Positions 52,460-63,540 of a stretch of 64,000 bases of DNA are shown piece after piece. A model generated the notes under the pieces. It saw only the letters and a program-made list of their open reading frames with translations, searched no databases and was not told the DNA's origin. The stretch is taken from the NCBI GenBank assembly GCA_022828595.1, contig JAKGHH010000001.1, forward strand, positions 205,611,813 through 205,675,812. The letters run 5' to 3'. Positions within the stretch are counted from its first letter, which is position 1, and each line of letters starts with the position of its first letter. Made by a program: the position numbers and the translations under genes. Source of the stretch: Nelumbo lutea. Taxonomy: Eukaryota > Streptophyta > Magnoliopsida > Proteales > Nelumbonaceae.

Positions 52460-53650
52460 GTAACTTTCTTAGTCACAGTCGTAACGAACTGGAGGCCTGA
52501 AAACCCGGGTAGATCTTCTAGGTTGGTTATTTTTTGGAGCTGGTGGAACATCTCTCACTACCTCTGGGCTCTCATCAAGAACAACTTCCTGATGATGACT
52601 ATCCAAGATGTAATCTTCCTCTAGGAAGTGGGCATTTCGATTGCAAAACACCTTTTGCTCTTTTGTATCATAGAATAAATAACCTACAGAGCCTTTGGGG
52701 CAGCCTATAAATAGGCAACGATTGGTCTTGGATTCCAATTTGTCAGCACTAGTTCTTTTAACATGTGTTGGACAACCCCAAATTTTCAAATGTCTCATAC
52801 TTGGTTTTTTATCGGTCCAAAAAGCTCATATGGAGTCTTAGGAACAGATTTGGTTGGAACCCGGTTCAGCACGTAAATCGCAGTCTAATGCAAAACCCCG
52901 AAAGGATGTAGGTAACTCTGAGTTGACGAGAAGTGATTGGACCATATCTAATAGAGTCCGATTTCTCCTTTTTTGATACACTATTTAATTGTGGTGTGGC
53001 CGAAGGGGCTAGTTATGATACTATCCCATTGTCCTTTAAGTAGTCCATGAATTCATCAAAGAGATACTCGCCACCTCGATCTGATTGAAGGGTCTTAATT
53101 TCTTTCCCTAATTGATTCTCAACTTCTTGTCTGAATTCATTGAACTTTTCAAAAGATTCAGACTTATGTCTCATTAGGTACATGTAACCATACCGTGAGT
53201 AATCATCGGTAAAGGTTATAAAATAAACATGTCGGTTACGTGTCCTAACATTCAAGGGACCACATACATCAGTATGTATAAGGTCAAGTGTGTCTGTAGA
53301 TCTTTCAGGCTTTCTCTTAAATGGTTGTTTCGTCATCTTACCCTGAAGGCAAGGTTCACAGGTTGGAAGATCTTCTACAATTAGAAAATCCAAAGGACCA
53401 ACATTTACCAACCTTGTGATTCGATCTATGTTAATGTGGCCAAGTCAGTAATGCCATAGGCACGTGGGATTAACTGTATCATGAGTCCTCTTCCTGGGGA
53501 TTATTTCCGACGTAGTTTTGGTGATGTTTGTTTCCAGAGAAGGATGTAGAACATAGAGACCGTTCTCAAATTCTCCATATGCAAGGAATTTGTTATTCTG
53601 TTTAATAGTAATCACATTACTGAATAAGATAGAATAACCATCCATGCACA
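52460..53650 (-). pseudogene. Element I integrase
   Basis: From 53650 down: a pre-integrase segment (NNKFLAYGEFENGLYVLHPS), CEPCLQGKMTKQPF of the zinc domain, LIHTDVCGP (Asp 1), FTDDYSRYGYMYLM and LQSDRGGEYL (Asp 2). The Glu motif near 52985-53000 is broken and appears changed to Lys. A degraded stretch at 52800-53010 is followed by MRHLKIWGCPTHVKRTSADK and GCPKGSVGYLFYD of the C-terminal region. Confidence 0.85.
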
Positions 53651-53662
53651 ATCTTTAAGTAT

Positions 53663-53849
53663 TGTTGACATATGTTGTTGTATATATGTTTGGTACCGCA
53701 AGGGTACTTTTGTAATTTCTTCATTCTTTAAGTTGTACGGCCATCCTAGTATAAATAATAACATACTGCATGCCTGTAGTATTCTTTTGGGCTCTCAGTC
53801 CTCTTGCCTCTCCTCTCTCCCTTTCTCTTGTTCAACATGGTATCAGAGC
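53663..53849 (+). repeat. Element J 5' LTR and primer-binding site
   Basis: 175-bp LTR with TATAAATAATA box at 53750-53760, then primer-binding site 53838-53849. Confidence 0.9.
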
Positions 53850-54539
53850 AGGTCGTCCAAGCCTAAAGGGTGATGTCAAGAAGTCTGATTTTTTCATCTT
53901 CCAAAGTTGAGCAGTCTGTCCCTTCATCTTCTAGGTTTCAGCAAGTTGAAGTCTGCCTGACTTTTCATCTTCCAGCGTGGAGAAGGTTCTATTTTATGGA
54001 GAAATTTCCATTTGATGTTCGACTGAAACTTTCAAAGGCTATCATCTGATGTTCACGAATGTATTATCTGCTGTTCATCTGTTGTTCGACTACCCTGGTA
54101 TTCTACTGAAGTACCTTTTTTTTGTTACTTTGTTCTCATTGACTGTTCGGTTGCCCTGTTGATGGACTGAAGTAACCTTTTTTAACTTTGCTCTCATTGA
54201 TTGTTCGGCTGCTTGCCCTGAAGTTGGACCTGTACCAGGTCTGCCGATTAGGTGTGTGGTGAACTTCACCTTTCTCCTTCCATTCTATTGTGGGGTCGTA
54301 TGATCCCTGTAAAATCATAGGTCATAAGGACCTGTTTATGTGCTGCAATAGCAGTGTTTTGTTTTTGGATCCCTGTAAAACCGTAGGTCATAAGGACCTG
54401 TTTATGTGTTGCAACAACAGTGTTTGTTTTTGGATCCCTGTGAAACCGTAGGTCATAAAGACCTGTTTGAGTGCTGCAACAGCAGTCTTTTTTTTTAGGC
54501 AGTGCCCCTCCTTTGGATGTTGCTTTTAAATTTGAAATC
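53850..54539 (+). repeat. Element J leader with two sets of tandem repeats
   Basis: Leader before gag ATG 54540. First a pair of about 65-bp units (GACTGTTCGGTTGCCCTG near 54140 and GATTGTTCGGCTGCTTGCCC near 54200, with an earlier third, weaker copy). Then three units of about 65 bp starting GGATCCCTGT (near 54302, 54368, 54432), each with AGGTCATAAGGACCTGTTT, a short hairpin AGGTC...GACCT, and ending in a T tract. Confidence 0.85.
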
Positions 54540-55548
54540 ATGAGTGGTGAAGATTCTGCCACATCTGGAGTTTCCTCAATGCTGAATGGAATGAGTGGGG
54601 GTGGTGACCTATCCTTTCCCATGGTTGTTGTCCCTCTTGATGGTTTAAATTACCTAGAGTGGTCAAGAGGAATCAAGCTGTGCATCACTACAAGGGGGAA
54701 GATAGGCTATATTAATGGGAGAATTAAAGAATCACACTCTGGGAGTGCTGAATATGACAGATGGAATCAGGAGAACAGCATGGTTATGTCTTGGCTCTTA
54801 ATCTCCATGCAACCTAAAATAAGGAAGAACTTCATGTGGGCTGAAACAACATATGAGATCTGAGAACAAGCAAAATCTACATATTCAGAACATCGACATT
54901 AGGCCAAGATCTATCAACTACAGGCAGAATCGTCTACTTGTAAACAGAGGGAGAGGTGTTTATCGGTATATTACTCTGACTTGACTTCTGTTTGGAAGGA
55001 GTTGGACCATTACTAGAATGTGGACTGGAAGTGTGACGATGATGCAAAACTATACAAGAAACTTGTCTCCCAATAGAGTGTTTGCCTTCTTACATGGTTT
55101 GAACCCTATGTATGAATCTATCAGAGTCCAGATTCTCAGTTCTAAGGATCTTCCATCAGTTCAGGAAGTTTATGCTCTTGTACAATCTAAAGAGAGCAGA
55201 AAGAATTTGATGAACAGCTCTAGTGGAGATGCAGTTGTGTTGGCAGCAAAAGGGAGTGTCTCTACTAGTGTGGGAAATTCTTCCAGGAAAGGAGATCTCC
55301 AGAAAAAAACAAAGGATAAATACAAATTGTGGTGTACTCATTGCCAGAAACCCCAACACACCAGAGATACATGTTGGGATCTTCATGGGAAACCAAAATG
55401 GGCTCAAGATCTGAATAAGAAGCAAGGTTCAAATGTGAATAAAAGGTCAGGACAGCAAGGTACAAAGAAACACTATGGCCAACATGGCTACTCGGGAGAA
55501 TCAGCCCTCCATCCATATTGTGACTCAGACACATCTCTCTGGATCTGA
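54540..55548 (+). pseudogene. Element J gag
   Basis: ATG 54540 (MSGEDSATSGVSSMLNG), VPLDGLNYLEWSRGIKLCIT, VMSWLLISMQPKIRKNFMW, TGA after TTYEI at 54861, then frameshifts. Resumes from 55018 with FAFLHGLNPMYESIRVQILS, a complete CCHC knuckle CTHCQKPQHTRDTCWD near 55333-55380 and a Lys/Gly/Gln-rich tail to 55548. Confidence 0.85.
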
Positions 55549-56425
55549 CCCAAGGGAGGATATTATGAATTCCTTCCGTGACCATTTAGAGCTCTATGGT
55601 AGAGCAATTCGTCAGATGGATGCTCCTCCCTCAACCTCATTTGCATCTACGTCAGGTAATTCTGCCACAACTTTCCATGTTGCTTCTCACACCCTTGACT
55701 TTCCATGGATCATTGATTCTAAAGCGTCAAAACACATGACCGGTACGTCCTTTTACTTTCAAACCTATCACCTTCTTTCTGGAAGAGACAAGGTGAGACT
55801 AGCTTATAGATCATACACTTCCATAGCTGGTCAAGGAACCATCTTTCTTCCCCTTGGCCTTACCCTCTTTGATGTCCTACATGTTCCAAAATTTCCCATT
55901 AATTTGTTCTCTGTTAGTAGTGTTACTAATTCCTTAAACTGCTCAGTGACCTTTTTCCCTTCTCATTGTGTGATTCAGGATCTGGCCTTGGGGAGGACAA
56001 TTGGTAGGGGACGTATGGTTGATGGACTTTACATGTTGGAGAATAAGGTTGGTATTCATGTTACAGAGTCTATGAGTCAGTCCTGTAAGAGTCAAGTTTA
56101 TTTATGGCATTGTCGCCTTGGTCATTTGTCTTTTGAATCTGTAAAAGTTGTGTTTTCAGAACTGTTTAAGTCAATGTTCGTTTCGTATTTCTCTTATCAA
56201 ACGTGTCAGTTAAGTAAACATTGTAGAACTCATTATCTTCAAAAAAATAGTAAATATGAATTTCCTTTTCACATTGTTCATTTTGATGTATGGGGCCCTG
56301 TTACTTTACCATCTGAGAGTGGTTACAAGTATTTTATTACCCTCATTGAAGATTATTCTAGATATACTTGGGTATATCCTATGCGAACCAGGGAGGAAGT
56401 ACCAAAAATTATCCAAGATTTTTAG
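55475..56425 (+). CDS. Element J protease and integrase N-terminal part
   Basis: Open for about 316 codons. Protease active site WIIDSKASKHMTG: the Gly of D-S-G is Lys. Then LHVPKFPINLFSVSSVTNSL and FQDL-like IQDLALGRTIGRGR. Integrase zinc region YLWHCRLGHLSF with TCQLSKHCRTHY, first catalytic Asp in HFDVWGP, EDYSRYTWVYPMRTREEVPK. It ends at a TAG at 56423. Overlaps the end of the gag frame by 74 bp. Confidence 0.88.
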   Translation: MANMATRENQPSIHIVTQTHLSGSDPREDIMNSFRDHLELYGRAIRQMDAPPSTSFASTSGNSATTFHVASHTLDFPWIIDSKASKHMTGTSFYFQTYHLLSGRDKVRLAYRSYTSIAGQGTIFLPLGLTLFDVLHVPKFPINLFSVSSVTNSLNCSVTFFPSHCVIQDLALGRTIGRGRMVDGLYMLENKVGIHVTESMSQSCKSQVYLWHCRLGHLSFESVKVVFSELFKSMFVSYFSYQTCQLSKHCRTHYLQKNSKYEFPFHIVHFDVWGPVTLPSESGYKYFITLIEDYSRYTWVYPMRTREEVPKIIQDF

Positions 56426-56428
56426 CGG

Positions 56429-57439
56429 ATGGTCTTCACTCAATTTCAGACTGAAATCCAATTTTTTCAGTCAGACAATGCGAAAGAGTTTTTTCATAGT
56501 GATCTCACGGAGTTCTTTGCTTCGCGTGGTTCACTTCACCGTAGCTCTTGTGCCCGAACACCACAACAAAATGGTGTGGCTGAACGAAAGAACCGACATA
56601 TCCTTGAAGTGGCTCGGGGTTTACTACTCCATATAAATGTCCCCAAACGTTTTTGGCTTGAGGTTGTTCTTTATTCTACCTATCTCATTAATCGTATGCC
56701 CTCTCATTGGTTAGAATACAAAGCCCCACATCAGCTTCTCTTTCCTAAGGCCCCCTTTCTTCCCATTCCTCCTCGTGTATTTGGTTGTCGGTGCTTTGTC
56801 CAAAATCTGTCTCCCACTCGTGGGAAATTGGATTCTCGTGCTATTCCTTGCATATTCCTTGGGTACTCCTTCACTCAAAAGGGATATCGTTGTTTTGATC
56901 CTGTTTCTCGGAAATTCTATGTCTCCATGGATGTTTCTTTCTTTGAGGATGAGCCTTTCTTTCCTGTTTCTCATCAGGGGGAGTGTAGGCATGAGGAGAA
57001 ACTGGTTCAACTCCTTCCTCTTTCTGATCTTCTGCCTTTTCGTGTCTTCTTCCATCGTCGCAAAGGCCAACCAAATTCAAGAGCTGTGGAGAATCTAGAA
57101 GTTGTACCTCCAATGCCATCAAACTCCTTGGGGGAGGATCATATCCACTCAGGTAACTTGGCTCCCAATGATGTTCTTGATTCTATTGAAATTGATACCT
57201 CTGCTGCTAATGACCTTGACCTCCCTATTGCTCACAGGAAAGGTGTTAGATTGTGCACCACTAAACACCCTATTTCCAACTTTGTTTCCTATGAGAACAT
57301 TTCTCCTTCTTTTCGTGCTTTTCTTACCACTATTGACAGTGTGCCTATCCCCAAGAATGTGGCAGAAGCTCTTTCAGTACCTGAATGGACAGATGCCATG
57401 AAGGAAGAAATTAATGCCCTTCATAAAAATGGCACATAA
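56429..57439 (+). CDS. Element J integrase C-terminal part and RT linker
   Basis: In the same frame after the TAG, open for 336 codons. FQSDNAKEFF (Asp 2) and QQNGVAERKNRHILEVARGL (Glu) complete the triad. Then YLINRMPSHWLEYKAPHQLL, RVFGCRCFVQNLSPTRGKLD, GYSFTQKGYRCFDPVSRKFY, a linker, DLPIAHRKGVRLCTTKHPIS, and EWTDAMKEEINALHKNGT before a TAA where the conserved Trp codon would be. Confidence 0.9.
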   Translation: MVFTQFQTEIQFFQSDNAKEFFHSDLTEFFASRGSLHRSSCARTPQQNGVAERKNRHILEVARGLLLHINVPKRFWLEVVLYSTYLINRMPSHWLEYKAPHQLLFPKAPFLPIPPRVFGCRCFVQNLSPTRGKLDSRAIPCIFLGYSFTQKGYRCFDPVSRKFYVSMDVSFFEDEPFFPVSHQGECRHEEKLVQLLPLSDLLPFRVFFHRRKGQPNSRAVENLEVVPPMPSNSLGEDHIHSGNLAPNDVLDSIEIDTSAANDLDLPIAHRKGVRLCTTKHPISNFVSYENISPSFRAFLTTIDSVPIPKNVAEALSVPEWTDAMKEEINALHKNGT

Positions 57440-58790
57440 GAACTTGTAGATCTTCCCAAGGGAAAGGATCCAGTTGGATGTAAATGGGTGTTCACTATCA
57501 AACATAGGGCTGATGGAACGGTGGAGAGGTATAAAGCTCGCTTAATGGCAAAGGGGTTTACTCAAGTGTACGGAGTTGATTATGCAGAAACTTTTGCTCC
57601 TATTGCCAAGATGAACTCCATTAGAGTTCTATTCTCTCTTGTTGCTAATCTGGATTGGGATCTACATCAGCTTGATATCAAGAATGCATTCTTGAATGGT
57701 GATCTTGAAGAGGAAGTTTACATGATACAACCCCCTGGTTTCCAGGCTCAAGGCAATGAACAGAAGGTGTGCAAGTTGAAAAAGTCTTTATACGGGCTGA
57801 AACAATCACCAAGAGCTTGGTTCAACAGATTCCATGTTGCGTTTCAGCAGAAAGGATACAAGCAATGTCAATCAAATCACACATGTTTGTGAAAAGAGGA
57901 AAAGGTAAAATGGCTACTTTAATAGTATATGTTGATGATATAATTGTTACTGGTGACTGGAAGGATGAAATCCAGAGGTTGAAGAGTTTCTTTGCCACTC
58001 AGTTTGAAGTGAAGGATCTAGGGCCTCCCAGATACTTCCTTGGAATTGAAGTTGCCCGCTCAAAAAGAGGTATCTTCATTTCCCAAAGGAAATATGTTCT
58101 AGATTTACTTCAGGACACTGGAAAGATGGGAGTGAAGCCAATTGACTCTCCCATTGATCCCAACCATAAATTAGGTGACAGCCAAGGTGAACCTCTCGAG
58201 GATGTGAAACAGTTTCAGAGACTTGTAGGGGAGATTGTTATATCTTTCTATGACCTGCCCAGACATTGCTTATGATGTTGGTGTCCTTAGCCAGTTCATG
58301 CATGCACCTAGGTCCACTCATCTTGAAGCAGCAGAAAGAATCCTCCGATATATAAAAAGGTTTCCTGGTGCTGACTTGTTATTTCAAAGACACAGACATT
58401 TGAAAGTTGAAGCGTATACAGATGCAGATTGGGCCGGAACTCAAAATGACAGAAAGTCTACTAGTGGCTACTACACCTTTATAGGAGGGAACCTTGTTAC
58501 CTGAAGAAGTAAAAAGCAAAATGTGGTGGCTAGATCTAGTGCTGAAGCTGAATATCGTGCAATGACTCACAGAGTAGTTGAAAGCATGTGGATAAAGAAC
58601 CTGTTGGGTGAGTTGGGTTTCCTAGTGGACAAGCCTATGACTCTATTCTATGATAACAAAGCAGCCATAAACATTGTAGCTAACCTAGTGCTACATGATA
58701 GAACAAAACACATCGAAGTTGACAAGCATTTTATCAGAGAGAAAGTCATCACAGGCGAAGTGTGTACTCCCTATATCAGCTCTAAGAACC
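57440..58790 (+). pseudogene. Element J reverse transcriptase and RNase H
   Basis: [77 protein letters not shown], a shift near 57870, catalytic IVYVDDIIVTGDW near 57930, then YFLGIEVARSKRGIFISQRK. A shift near 58230, RNase H with [12 protein letters not shown], a TGA near 58501, [22 protein letters not shown] (CDNQ changed to YDNK) and [16 protein letters not shown]. Interrupted by K after YISSKN. Confidence 0.88.
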
Positions 58791-60466
58791 TGTTAGACAG
58801 TTTTGTATGCCCTTAGCTTCAATCAAAATTGATGTACTTTATGAGTTTATTGTAAATGAATTAAAGTACATATTTGATTCATGTTCCCTTGGTATGTTTC
58901 TGTGTATTACCCTTAAACTGGACACTTATTGAGACTCGTGTTAATTTAAATGTTCACAGCCAGTGGGAACTGAACACTTATTGAGACTCGTGTTAATTTA
59001 AATGTTCACAGCCAGTGGGTCGGTCTGGGGAGACCTATCCTGACAAGGCTGACACTGTGGTGCCACCAAGTCGGTTGGGGTGGCTTGTCTCAACTACCGG
59101 GGTGAGACCCTAGGCACATACAGTGTGGGATTAATTGAATCTTTGAACTGGACCAGATTTCCAGTATTGCCCTGGACCTTGGAGATTGATGGGCAAAACT
59201 GGAAAGTTACACCCGACCCCTAGACTCGATTATGATACTACACTAGGTGTCGGATCGGGCTGTCCTTGATGTACCAATCAGTGAGATCCTTAGCGGGGGT
59301 CAAAACCTGGGTATGTTGGGACAATCCGATAATTCATCTGAGTGGGTGATCATGGTGACAGGATCAACCCCTTTGTCGGACAAAGGTAATGATCGGGGAT
59401 GCACTCTCACTCTGTTGGAAACCAAGACTACTGGCAGCCGATTTCAACCGTTGAAATTTGTTTTTGCAAAATATATTTTATATGAGATATAAAAGTATAT
59501 ATATTATGGTTTCTAAAATGTTTGCAAAAGGTTTTAATTCCCGGGATCCATATAAGTGGAGAGTGCAACACTGTTCCTTGCAGCCGAGGGAGAGGTCCTC
59601 TCTTGTCGGGCAGTGTATGATCATTATGGGCTGAGAGGTTAAGTGTAAGACCATTGAGGATAATACCTGATGGGCTAATCTTGCATCTGCCCACAGTCCC
59701 TGGGTGTTACAAGGTGGCTTGGCCCAGGGACCACTTAGGGTAAGTGTTGGGCCCATAGAGCCCATTTGATGGGTTTCAGGGGGTGCACTGTCTTTAACAG
59801 TGTATTCGACCAGGCCTTGTAACAAAGGCTGGGCCGAACCCATGTGGCTGATGTATAGATCAATGCTTGGGTCCCACGCCATACAAGGAAGCCCAACTGG
59901 GTAGCAGTTAGGAAGGTTAAGTGGGCACATAAGCTTAATGGGCCTAAAGCCCATTTCGAACTGGGCTATTAATTTAGTTAATTAAAGGGGCGAATTCTGA
60001 GATGGATTAGCAGTTAGGATAACACATCAGATCCTCTTTAGTGCTGAAATCAAGAAGAGAGAATTCTGCACCCTGCAAATACTCTCTTGCTGCCTCCCTG
60101 CTCTTGCCGCCCTGTTTGCCAGTTCCATCTCCAGCTGTGGGAGAAGTCAAGATTGGATCTTGACATCAATTCTTTGAGAAATGATTGAAAAGGAAGTTGT
60201 GCTCACGTTCCATCCTGTTGTTTCTTGCGAATGACAGAGTTCTTGGGGAAGAACACTGCTGATTCTGCTCCATCCTGCACTGCGCCATATTCAGTGGGAG
60301 CAGTCTTTGGATCCTTCCTTGGGCGTGAACACCTTCGTTGGGAGATATTGCTTCTCCGTATCAGGTATCTTTCTCTCCCATTCCTTTTGGTTCAGATTTG
60401 GTTCAGTTTAAGGTTCAAGATTTATCCTTGAAAATATGATTTTCTAAATAGGGAATGTGATTCCCA
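58791..60466 (+). repeat. Solo LTR K of the element I family, inside element J
   Basis: Starts TGTTAGACAGTTTTGTATGC at 58791 and follows the element I LTR (same family, opposite strand: compare 47998 down to about 46330) through AAACTGGACACTTATTGAGA, the GATCGGGGATGCACTCTC stretch near 59391 and the GGGAATGTGATTCCCA end at 60466. The last about 90 bp of the LTR are missing. A 54-bp block around 58967-59020 is a tandem copy of the preceding one. It splits J RNase H between SKN and LADIFTKGL-like residues (60469 on). No clean TSD remains. Confidence 0.85.
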
Positions 60467-60740
60467 GTTAACTTGCAGACATCTTTACAAAAGGACTACA
60501 CTAAAGACATCATGATCTTTGTGACAAGTTGGGCATGATTGATATCTATGCTCCAACTTGAGGGGGAGTGTTGACAGATGTTGTATATATGTTTGGTATC
60601 ACAAGGGTATTTTTGTAATTTCTACATTCTTTAAGTTGTACGGCCATCCTAGTATAAATAATAACATACTGCACGCCTGTAGTATTCTTTTGGGCTCTCA
60701 GCCCTCTCGCCTCTCCTCTCTCCCTTTCTCTTGTTCAACA
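60467..60740 (+). repeat. Element J RNase H end and 3' LTR
   Basis: 60469-60560 gives ADIFTKGL and LCDKLGMIDIYAPT-like residues and the polypurine tract TTGAGGGGGAG. LTR 60569-60740, followed by AGTAC (60741-60745). Confidence 0.88.
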
Positions 60741-60745
60741 AGTAC

Positions 60746-61752
60746 AATTGTTCATTCTCTGAAAACTAGTTCTACAGTTCCTATGGTTGTAGCTGCAACT
60801 ATTGCAGAAGTCCCCAAGTAGAGCGTCACTTCTCCGTCACTCAATCTTCTGCTTATCTTGAACCCCTACAGTGAATTACACGTATGAGTTGAAGCCCCAG
60901 AGTCAAAAAACCAGGAAGCAGAAGTGACTAATAAATTGGTCTCTGTGATAAAAGATTTGAAATTACCTTGCTTCTTAGTCTCCAGATATTGAGGACAATT
61001 CCTCTTCTAGTGGCCGGTCTGTTTGTAGAAGTGATAGGCATCTGATGCCTTATCTTTCTTCTGCTTTTTAACTTTGCTACCCTTCTTCTGAGCCTTCCTT
61101 TTAGCCTTCCGCTTTTTCTTGCCCGATTTGCTACCTTCAACAAGCATGCTATCGGCTTATCCTTCTTAATCAGTTCTTTAGCCCTGTACAACATATCGCT
61201 GAGTTCTTGAAGGCTAACATTTAGCTTATTCATGTTGTAATTCATGTTAAACTGACTAAAGGACAGAGGTAAGGAATTGAGGACAACATCAATTTTGGTG
61301 TCATGATCTAGCCCAAACCTGAGAGCCTCCAGTTCATTGATATAACCCATCATCTTTAGACAATGGTCATGAACCTGTTGGTTCTCGGTCATTTGTGCAG
61401 TCGTAAACAATTTTAAGACCTTTTGTCGAGTATAACGGTTCTGCTCTTCATACATAGTATTCAGACTATCCAATATATCATTGGACACTTCAATCTTATC
61501 GAATTGTCACTGTATCGGATTATCCAAAGAGGCTATACACTGGGCAAGAGAGTTTTTCTCTTCCCATTCTTGATACTCTCTTTTTCGGGCCTCAGAAGCC
61601 CTGCCACCCGGACAATTCAGAGCAAGGTTCTTAGCAATTTTGTCCAATTTCTCGAACGTCAGAACCAGCATAAGGTTTCGGAACCAGCCAGCATAATTAG
61701 GTCCCTTGAGTTTGTTATCATCCAACAGTTTAGTGAAGTTTTCGTCTGCCAT
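60746..61752 (-). pseudogene. Element I gag and protease start
   Basis: ATG at 61752 (MADENFTKLLDDNKLKGPNY). Gag UBN2 region: GWFRNLMLVLTFEKLDKIAK, a stop after LDNPIQ at 61509, then VSNDILDSLNTMYEEQNRYT, HDHCLKMMGYINELEALRFG, LNSLPLSFSQFNMNYNMNKL and SDMLYRAKELIKKDKP to about 61150. The Lys/Arg-rich stretch and the knuckle (HCCxH lost to shifts near 61000) follow. Protease start near 60910 reads FFDSGAS with THTCNSL, cut off by J. Confidence 0.82.
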
Positions 61753-63539
61753 TTTTGGTAGAGGCAAGGTAGATTTGTAAGTCCACAACCTAATTGATTC
61801 ATGTCATCACGTAGAAAGGACTTTTAATCTATGTTCCATTTCCATTTTGGGCATCTCTGAGATTCCCTCCAATTTCAGTAATGGAGACAATTGTCTCTGG
61901 AAATGTAGGAAACCACATGGGGTGCATGGAGCCAACTATTTTAGCTGCATAACCCCACCACCTTCTATGAAGAATCATATCCACTCATCTAATGAGATTT
62001 CCCTTTGGCCTTTGTCAGACAAGGTTCATTGCCATTTTAAGTTAAACCTTTCTATCATTGCTTACCCATCATATTCATGAACGCCAAGGTACCGTGAGAG
62101 AGTCTTCCATTTTAGGAGAAGCCCCTCCCATATTGGTCTGTGACACCCCTATCATCTTATAAAGCAATCCAGCCAATTGCATTAGCAGATGGAAAACCCA
62201 ATTTTATGGTGCATCTCCACCCACTAATACAGCCGACCTTCATACTAATGATGGAAGGCCTTTAGAGAATTCATCACATGAATCTCCCTATCACATGCAC
62301 TTATGTTTTCAGGAGGAAACGATTAATTACGCCCTAGTTTTATTTAGGTCAAACCAAAGTGGCTCCCATTGACTTTCATAAAGCCAAATTTAGATGGGCC
62401 CTAAAGGGCTAGGGTTTCGCACAGTTCCTCTTGGGGAGGTGTGGGGCCCACCACATAGGGAGATCATCCAATGATCTTAAAGACACCATGGCAATGATGT
62501 GCATTCAACCATGGTGTGCAAAAGAGCCACTATCGAATCAGCACGGGCCAAGTGCTTATGGCCCATGTACGTAGCACATCACACAACCATCATCACATGC
62601 ATGTAATCCATAATTGATCTAATCAATTAAATAACTATAAAACCCATAATTAAATTTAAAACCTTTTCAGCCTATTTAAAGCCCATAATATTATCTAGGT
62701 ATATGAGTTGAACTGCAAAGAGTAGTTCGGCCCATATAGCTTTTATGCTGAATTGGGATAAAGCAGTTTTAACAGATTAAAATCGGGTTTTACAGATGTG
62801 GGCCGAATTGCATCTTGCAATTAACCATCAAACCCTTGGCCTATGAAGGAAATTTTTAGGGTTGAGAACAGCCCCCATCGAACCACAGATTTGGTCCAAC
62901 CAGTTTGGTCCAATCTAGTTCGAATGGGTCTAGGGTTTGATGTTTTAATTCAACATTCAATTCAAGAAGATGATCTGAAATTAAATAACTGATACATGAC
63001 AATCAAGAATCAGTAAGAAGGTTGTTCGTAAGACTGCTACCCTGCAAAACAAAGATCAGTTCGCAGTATGCAGTTTCCAAAACTACAAATCGCAAAACAC
63101 TGAACCCGAATCTGCGAAATTCTCTCCTTTGCGCTTTCTGCTTCATTTTCGAATAGAATAAAATAGAAAACCTAATTTTTCTATTAATATTACATCATAT
63201 TTGAATTCCTATACATTCCGTTTAAAAATTAAAATTAAAATTAATTAAAGACCAAGAATGAATAGAATAAATCAGCAGGTGCGTAGATTTCTTGCGCCAA
63301 ATAAAGAATTCGATCTCCACCATACGAACAGCCCAAAATCCAAGAAAAATATATAGAACAATTCTAAATATAAGTCAGATTAATAAAGATTTAATTTCAG
63401 ATCATTTGCCTAAAAACTGGGAATCAATTTCCCAAAAAAACGGTAACTGCGCAAATCAGGTAGAATGCCTTCTGCTCATTTGCGCAGATTCAGATCTAGT
63501 TTAATTCGGTTCAAGATTTGAACCATGACTCTGATACCA
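61753..63539 (-). other. Element I leader and primer-binding site
   Basis: About 1.77 kb between gag ATG and the 5' LTR, unusually long. No coding domain, LTR pair or TIR was recognised. The primer-binding site is GACTCTGATACCA at 63527-63539 (plus strand), one base from the LTR. Confidence 0.6.
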
Positions 63540-63540
63540 C

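Larger units (their letters stand above)
53663..60740 (+). mobile_element. Ty1/copia element J, hosting solo LTR K
   Basis: Short LTRs 53663-53837 (175 bp) and 60569-60740 (172 bp), TGTTGACA...GTTCAACA, about 8 substitutions plus a 3-bp indel. Flanking 5-mers AGTAT (53658-53662) and AGTAC (60741-60745), a TSD with one change. Primer-binding site TGGTATCAGAGC 53838-53849. Gag, PR, IN, RT and RNase H are in order. The RNase H end is split by K (58791-60466). Inserted in the protease/pre-integrase part of element I. Confidence 0.9.

Noticed and set aside
54301..54497. Three repeats with palindromic cores as a CRISPR array
   Set aside because: Whole 65-bp units repeat with no unique spacers, inside a plant retrotransposon leader.
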